Shown here piece after piece: positions 59,765 through 64,000 of a stretch of DNA of 64,000 bases. The notes beneath the pieces are model-generated. The model made no database searches. It was not told the origin of the DNA and worked only from the letters and a program-made list of their open reading frames with translations. How positions within the stretch are numbered: the stretch's first letter is position 1; every line of letters starts with the position of its first letter. The translations under genes and the position numbers were made by a program. The DNA is taken from positions 6,448,001 through 6,512,000 of the forward strand of contig NZ_CP187970.1 of the NCBI RefSeq assembly GCF_049942825.1, read 5' to 3'. Origin of the DNA: Paenibacillus_G sp049942825. Its GTDB lineage: Bacteria > Bacillota > Bacilli > Paenibacillales > NBRC-103111.

Positions 59765-59779
59765 GAAAACGCTTACATT
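59765..59779 (-). promoter_or_regulatory. cre-like site upstream of the acyl-CoA ligase gene
   Basis: The minus strand reads ATGTAAGCGTTTTCG, which matches the CcpA consensus WTGNAANCGNWNNCW at 14 of 15 positions. Fatty-acid degradation genes in Bacillota are commonly repressed by CcpA, so repression by preferred sugars is likely. Confidence 0.5.
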
Positions 59780-59900
59780 TGCTTTGTACTGAATAAGATA
59801 TGCGGTGAACCGGAGAATATGCCAAGCGGTCGGGAATTTTTTTGTGGAAATGAGGGACGGCTGGCTGCAAACCTATACCATATTGGCCCTTTCAAGCCGG

Positions 59901-59929
59901 AAAAGACCGCCGTTGCCCCGGCAGTCTTC
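59901..59929 (-). terminator. Terminator after the small unknown gene
   Basis: Hairpin GACTGCCG-GGGCAA-CGGCGGTC on the minus strand, one mismatch, followed by TTTTCC. It is 42 nt past the stop at 59971. Confidence 0.55.
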
Positions 59930-59970
59930 CTGAAAGAGCTTATGATTTTGTATCAAGATGACGTCCCTCT

Positions 59971-60303
59971 TTACTTAAAGAACCTGCTGAAGAACGATCC
60001 GCTCCTGCCCCTCTTCTCTTTCAGCCCCCATGTTAATCCGAGCAGGATGGGAGGGATATAGAGAGGATTCATCCAGGAATACGTTCCGTCACGCATCAGC
60101 TCTCCAAGCAGCATTTCTTTGTCTGCGTTCGTCTTGAGTGCCCATTTGCCGCTGTAAACTACCATTCCTTGGTTATGCTCAATAGACTTCATCGCTTTCT
60201 CAAAGGAGAAGGTCTCCAGAAGCGATTGATCCACTTCCTTCACCATCGACTCATATTGTGCCTCTTTCTCCTGCCACGAGAGTGCTGAATCCCAAATCTC
60301 CAT
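59971..60303 (-). CDS. Small unrecognised protein, possibly a remnant
   Basis: Frame of 110 residues with no family I recognise. A charged helical N-terminal half (WQEKEAQYESMVKEVDQSLL) is followed by a middle segment VVYSGKWALKTNADKE and a short hydrophobic stretch (PLYIPPILLGLTWGL) near the C-terminus with a basic end. No Shine-Dalgarno site precedes ATG 60303, and a stop codon lies directly upstream, so it may be the end of a larger decayed gene. A terminator follows. Confidence 0.4.
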   Translation of the reverse strand: MEIWDSALSWQEKEAQYESMVKEVDQSLLETFSFEKAMKSIEHNQGMVVYSGKWALKTNADKEMLLGELMRDGTYSWMNPLYIPPILLGLTWGLKEKRGRSGSFFSRFFK

Positions 60304-60453
60304 CAACTGTTAACTTCGTGAAGAAAACGTTTGTATTGACCCCCAGCCTAGCAGTTGGAAGCGAACCACTGGTACCCTTCTGCTTCTATCGACTATTTAC
60401 CAACTTTTTCTTAATACGGGGAGATTCCGGTCTGACACAAAAAAAGGACAGAC

Positions 60454-60488
60454 AAAAACAGATCGGAGTTCAAGCCTCCGACCTGTTT
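60454..60488 (-). terminator. Terminator of the DUF429 gene
   Basis: Stem ACAGGTCGGAG/CTCCGATCTGT with one G-T pair and a 7-nt loop, followed by TTTTTG on the minus strand. Confidence 0.8.
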
Positions 60489-60512
60489 CTTGTGCTTCGT
60501 CTGCTACTGTTT

Positions 60513-61442
60513 CTACTCCCGGTGAGCCGCATAGTACACGATCGCCATGGGCAGCCCGGCCTCATCGCGCAGGTCCGCTTCCGGCACCTGACGCATCCCG
60601 GCCCTGCTCCCGGCTGCGGAAGCTGCGACGGCGAGCGCCAGCGCGTCGACGATGTCGTCGCGGGCCAGCATCCGGCGGGGATAGCGTGCCATCAGCTCCC
60701 CGACGATCCCCGCCGCTCCGGGCAGCCGCTGCTCCAGCACCGCCATCCGCTCGGCATAGCCCTCGGCCGTCTTCTTCCCGCCGCGCATCGGAAAGCCGGC
60801 AAGACCCGCGAACACCAGCTCGGGATGCGCCTCGTGGATGGTGCCGCATGCCGCCGGTTCCCGCTGCAGCAGCGCGTCGAGCTCGCGGATCTTGGGCACG
60901 AGCGCCCAGGATTGGCGCGAGAGACCGCGCCCGCTGAGCTCCCTGTGCCGTGCGTTCGCCTCCGCGTAGGAACCTGCATGGAGCACCCCGCGGACCGGCG
61001 CCGCAAAGATGCTGGATGTACGCCAAGGCTTAAGCTTCCGGCGGGCCTCCCCGTCGCATTGGCGGGGCTCCGGGCCGGAAGGCAGGCCGATCGGCATATC
61101 GATCAGGAGCATGCCGCACCCGCGGAAGGCTTCCCAAAGTTCATCCAACCGGGGGTAGACTCCGCCCTGCCAGCTTCCGTCCCTCTCCAGCCGGACGGCG
61201 ATCCAACCGCCGGGACATCCGTCCACGCCGGCATCCCCGCCCTGCGGCTGGTCCTGGTCTGTGTTCTGGACTCTATCCTCTGCATCCACGATTCTCCCGC
61301 TGGCGGTCAATCCTGCGGCATCCCGTTCCGCAGACGCCGGCAGCCCGCTCCGCTTCTTCATGCTGCTCCCCCGATCCGGCGGCTGCTCCGCCCTCTTTTC
61401 CCCCTGCAGTTGCCCCTCTATGAATCCCATTATACTTGACAT
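60513..61442 (-). CDS. DUF429-family protein
   Basis: Protein of up to 309 residues with the DUF429 (predicted RNase-H-like nuclease) core: GVDGCPGGWIAVRLERDG, LLIDMPIGLPSGPEPRQCDG, a KLKPWRTSSIFAAPVRGVL segment, the HEAHPELVFAGLAG block, and RDDIVDALALAVAA near the end. Conserved Asp and Glu residues at these sites could bind metal. The function of the family is not established. The start is uncertain: ATG 61442 follows GGAAGGAAG closely, while ATG 61361 follows GGGGGAG and would give a 282-residue protein nearer to the usual family length. It is monocistronic. Confidence 0.8.
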   Translation of the reverse strand: MSSIMGFIEGQLQGEKRAEQPPDRGSSMKKRSGLPASAERDAAGLTASGRIVDAEDRVQNTDQDQPQGGDAGVDGCPGGWIAVRLERDGSWQGGVYPRLDELWEAFRGCGMLLIDMPIGLPSGPEPRQCDGEARRKLKPWRTSSIFAAPVRGVLHAGSYAEANARHRELSGRGLSRQSWALVPKIRELDALLQREPAACGTIHEAHPELVFAGLAGFPMRGGKKTAEGYAERMAVLEQRLPGAAGIVGELMARYPRRMLARDDIVDALALAVAASAAGSRAGMRQVPEADLRDEAGLPMAIVYYAAHRE

Positions 61443-61638
61443 TCTTCCTTCCTGTCCGGATTTCTGGACGGATGAACAGGGACAGAGGTACAAGCGACAG
61501 GGCGGCGGCACACATACCTTATAGAGGCATAGGGGAGACATTCGTGGAGCGGCTTGGCCATCCTCCGGGCATATCTGTAGAGGGGGCTGCCGTATTCTAT
61601 GGTCAGGTCAAGATGAGAAAGCAGGGAGTGGATAGAAC

Positions 61639-62511
61639 ATGGCCTACGGCATTGTGGATATTTCGGTCTCGGATCAGATGGAGGATGCGGCAGCGGCGCT
61701 CGTGCTGGAATGCTATAACAGCTTTCCCCACGATATGGACTCGATCCGCAGCGGCGCTTCCGTTGTCCTGAAGAATAACAATACGGAACGCAGTGTGCGC
61801 CTTTATCGTGAAAGGGGAGACGAATGCGGCTTCCCGTATCTCGAGATAAGTACGGCAGCGGCCAAAGCACTTGGCCTCAAAGACGGATACCGTTACCAGA
61901 TCGACTATAACGAGATGAGCGGGTCCATGACCTTCCGGCGGGTTACGCTGAGCCGGGTCATGACGCCGATTGATGTCAGCACGGACCGCAGCAGGGAAGC
62001 TTCCATCACGATGGGGTACTCCATCCTCAGCATGCTCGGCTTCGCAGATCAGCGGGCGTCTTACGTATCGGTCAAAAAAGGCAGCACGACCTACAAGCTC
62101 CGCCTGATCGTCCCCGAGAATGAGCTCGACGAAGAAGTCTGGCTCTCCCCCGAAGCCGCGGCGAAGCTTGGAATTCCCGGCGGAAAAGAGCACATGCTCG
62201 AATACAGCCAGTCGTCCAGGGTGCTGTATGTGGACGGCGCTCCGCAGTCCGAGAGCAGTGTGGCGGGCAAACGCAGCCGGTCCCGCACCAAACGAACGAC
62301 GTCCTCCCGGGGCAACGTATGGACCGCAAAGACCGGAAGTCCTCCTTCAGCCAAAAAAGGAAAGAACACTTGGATCCTGCGTTACCCGGCCGTTCGGATG
62401 AAGCCAGAGGGCACTGCGGCTCCGACGCGCAGAAGCAGCCGCAAGACTCCCTCCCCCAAGAGGCAGGGTGCCTGGCTCAGCAGCAGTAAGCTGGCTCCCC
62501 GTTCCCGGTGA
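61639..62511 (+). CDS. Unrecognised protein with two similar halves and a basic tail
   Basis: Cytoplasmic protein of 290 residues that I cannot assign. Residues about 38-102 and 125-198 look like two copies of one beta-rich unit. The first reads SVRLYRE then LEISTAAAKALGLKDGYRYQ; the second reads YKLRLIVPE then WLSPEAAAKLGIPGG. This pattern, an A-A-K-LG-hydrophobic helix followed by strands, recalls swapped-hairpin (AbrB-like) or double-psi folds. The last 75 residues are rich in Ser, Arg and Lys and look unfolded or nucleic-acid-binding. ATG 61639 follows GGGAGTGG. Confidence 0.65.
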   Translation: MAYGIVDISVSDQMEDAAAALVLECYNSFPHDMDSIRSGASVVLKNNNTERSVRLYRERGDECGFPYLEISTAAAKALGLKDGYRYQIDYNEMSGSMTFRRVTLSRVMTPIDVSTDRSREASITMGYSILSMLGFADQRASYVSVKKGSTTYKLRLIVPENELDEEVWLSPEAAAKLGIPGGKEHMLEYSQSSRVLYVDGAPQSESSVAGKRSRSRTKRTTSSRGNVWTAKTGSPPSAKKGKNTWILRYPAVRMKPEGTAAPTRRSSRKTPSPKRQGAWLSSSKLAPRSR

Positions 62512-62723
62512 TCTTGGCAGCTGCAGGATCAGCAGGTTTGGGGCTGTCACCGAAGCCCCCGGCCCGGCAGCTCCAAAAGCATTGGTCCAACGCTTCGGCA
62601 GCGCGGACGCAAGGCTTTTTGGTGCTGCAGCCGGCTGCGGGAGGAGCGGGCAGATTATCGTCGTCAGGCTTCCCCTTCCGGCCGATAGAGCTTCAAGTCA
62701 TACGGGATGACCCATCGGACGGG

Positions 62724-64000
62724 TCATCGAAGCATACGCTCGGCGGCAATCCAGCCGGACATGGCACTGCCCAGCGTCCCTGCCCCCGGGTATACCGTAT
62801 CGCCGCATAAGTAGACACCCGGGAGCCCGGAGTACGCTGAGGACATCCGAAGCAGGTCGAGCGGCCCCTGCGGGATATACCCTCCCACCTTGCCCCGCCT
62901 GCGCTGCGTATAGCGCTCGAAGGTGACCGGGGTCCCCGGCAGCACAACCTCCAGCGAGGTGGAGAAGCCCGGGAACGCCCGATCCGCCCCTTCCAGCATG
63001 CTGTGCACATACTCCTGCTTGCGGCGCTCGTAAGCCGCCCTATCGAGCGACCACCAAGGGTCCGGCGCTGTATGGGTGGAGGCTGTAATGGCCGCATGAC
63101 CGGCCGGTGCGCGCAGATCGTCGCCAGGCCTGGAGATCGAGAGCAGGAACTGGTTCGTCTCGGCCAGCGGCGCGCCGTAGCTGCGGATGAATTGATGATA
63201 GAGCACCGGCGATGCTCCGTCTTGATCGTAGGCGTCGGCCGGTGGGAACACTTTGTCGGCTGGCCCTCCCATGTATAGGGTGAAAGCACTCCATGCCGGC
63301 CGGTTCTCTTCCGCCTCTTGGGACGGGAGCCCGGAAGAGCCAAGCAGCGCCTCCCCGTCCAGGAGTCCATGGAAGCTGTGCAGCGAATTGCCCAGCACCA
63401 CCTGACGGGCATGGATGAGCTCCCCGCGGCGGGTTCGCAGCTCCCAGCCCCCGGTGCCGTCCGCCGACCTCCGCAGTCCTGTAATGGGGGTGCGCAGCCT
63501 GACCTCGCTTCCGCTGCTGCGAACCGACTCCGCCAAGTCCAGCGCAATCCGTGACAGGCCCCCGTCGATATAATAAGCTCCGCGGTGAAACACGTTGAGC
63601 GCCGTATACGCCAGAAGCACCGGACACTCGTCCACTGTGGTCTGCACGCTGTCAATGAGCTGGCCGTTCAGAAAATGCACGAACGCCTCCTCTCCCTCCA
63701 GTCCGTACCGGTGGAGCCGGCGGCCCAGTGTCTGCAGAAGCAGCGGTGCCCGCTTCAACAGCCGGAGGTCGGCCATCCGCAGCAGGCGGGCCGCGTCACC
63801 GGATGTCCGCGGCGGAAGCACCGGACGATGGACCGCAACCTGCTCGAGCAGGAAGGAGAAGCCAAAGACCTCCTCGTAGAAGTCGATGATGTTCTGGGCT
63901 TTGGCTGGAAATACCCGCCGGATCTCCCGGAACCACGCTTCTTTCTGGCGGTAATACCGCACTGTCCGGTCCGGCAGGTGCACATCCATGATCACGCTCT
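62724..64000 (-). CDS. CrtI/phytoene-desaturase-like FAD oxidoreductase, N-terminus outside the window
   Basis: The C-terminal 425 or so residues of a flavin amine-oxidase/CrtI-like oxidoreductase, which isomerises or desaturates polyenes or related lipids. Visible are a substrate-domain block (YYIDGGLSRIALDLAESVR), GSEVRLRTPITGLR, HARQVVLGNSLHSFHGL, and the C-terminal FAD-binding end (GVYLCGDTVYPGAGTLGSAM, then SGWIAAERML). The N-terminal dinucleotide-binding GxGxxG is missing because the frame runs past the right edge. The closest relatives by pattern are CrtI/CrtN or retinol-saturase-type proteins. The frame is open through base 64000, so no start can be given. Confidence 0.85.
   Translation of the reverse strand, partial: SVIMDVHLPDRTVRYYRQKEAWFREIRRVFPAKAQNIIDFYEEVFGFSFLLEQVAVHRPVLPPRTSGDAARLLRMADLRLLKRAPLLLQTLGRRLHRYGLEGEEAFVHFLNGQLIDSVQTTVDECPVLLAYTALNVFHRGAYYIDGGLSRIALDLAESVRSSGSEVRLRTPITGLRRSADGTGGWELRTRRGELIHARQVVLGNSLHSFHGLLDGEALLGSSGLPSQEAEENRPAWSAFTLYMGGPADKVFPPADAYDQDGASPVLYHQFIRSYGAPLAETNQFLLSISRPGDDLRAPAGHAAITASTHTAPDPWWSLDRAAYERRKQEYVHSMLEGADRAFPGFSTSLEVVLPGTPVTFERYTQRRRGKVGGYIPQGPLDLLRMSSAYSGLPGVYLCGDTVYPGAGTLGSAMSGWIAAERMLR

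Larger units (their letters stand above)
59615..59970 (-). other. Leader region of the acyl-CoA ligase gene
   Basis: It holds the ribosome binding site of the ligase gene, a cre-like site at 59765-59779 and, at the right end, the terminator of the small gene beginning at 60303. No further gene is supported. A plus-strand frame at 59759-60061 lies over the terminator and has no start signals. Confidence 0.5.

Overview
The window looks like chromosomal DNA of a spore-forming, sugar-scavenging Bacillota, most probably a Paenibacillus or close relative. The genus is inferred from several features seen together: an intact sporulation sigma-K gene, two LplA/LplB/LplC-type sugar ABC systems with membrane-anchored AraC regulators, S-layer-homology anchoring, many large secreted enzymes and a moderately GC-rich backbone.

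Layout. 0-8.4 kb (minus strand): a sugar ABC permease, an FGGY carbohydrate kinase, a helveticin-J-like secreted protein, and a translationally coupled pair of an AraC-type sensor regulator and a sugar-binding lipoprotein. 8.6-13.5 kb (plus strand): two secreted phosphoesterases with binding or anchoring tails, namely an EEP nuclease/phosphodiesterase fused to a jacalin lectin, and a PAP2 phosphatase with PATR and SLH domains. 13.6-38.6 kb: an AT-richer accessory island next to sigK. It contains a MacB-like ABC exporter pair, then a roughly 20-kb co-directional array, then a frameshifted zeta-type kinase with its small partner. Three decayed partial copies of sigK (13.56, 17.04 and 37.66 kb) separate these blocks, and the intact sigK closes the island at 38.76-39.46 kb.

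The array at 17.3-37.4 kb is the most unusual part. Seven secreted proteins each have a signal peptide, then exactly two YD repeats, then a different binding-type module: ricin trefoil (twice), five GBS-Bsp-like repeats, five or two-and-a-half CBM-like repeats, three repeats of an unnamed beta-rich module, or six FG-GAP/VCBS repeats. In the middle of them sit a subtilase whose extreme C-terminus is a single YD repeat, a full-length RHS/YD protein with a Hint domain and a GIY-YIG-like toxin tip, and an LRR gene that overlaps the toxin gene by 14 nt and is probably its immunity gene. I suggest that the YD-stub proteins are interchangeable accessory modules of the RHS machine. This is inference.

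39.5-45.6 kb: a second sugar ABC cluster (regulator, binding lipoprotein, two permeases). 46-48.7 kb: a YitT-family membrane protein divergent from an Lrp/AsnC regulator, and a GrpB-family protein. 48.7-54.6 kb: a 1505-residue secreted 5'-nucleotidase preceded by a good PhoP-box array, with a secreted GATase-like companion. Together with the two phosphoesterases at 8.6-13.5 kb it suggests extracellular phosphate or nucleotide scavenging.

54.8-57.6 kb: a LuxR-type ATPase regulator, divergent from two short paralogous secreted peptides (51 and 50 residues) with matching aromatic C-termini, with palindromic and half-site operators between them and a membrane protein downstream. This could be a small peptide-signalling or antimicrobial locus. 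57.5-64 kb: an SCP2-domain protein, a long-chain acyl-CoA ligase with a cre-like site, a short unknown, a DUF429 protein, an unrecognised internally duplicated protein, and the C-terminal part of a CrtI-like FAD oxidoreductase cut by the window edge.
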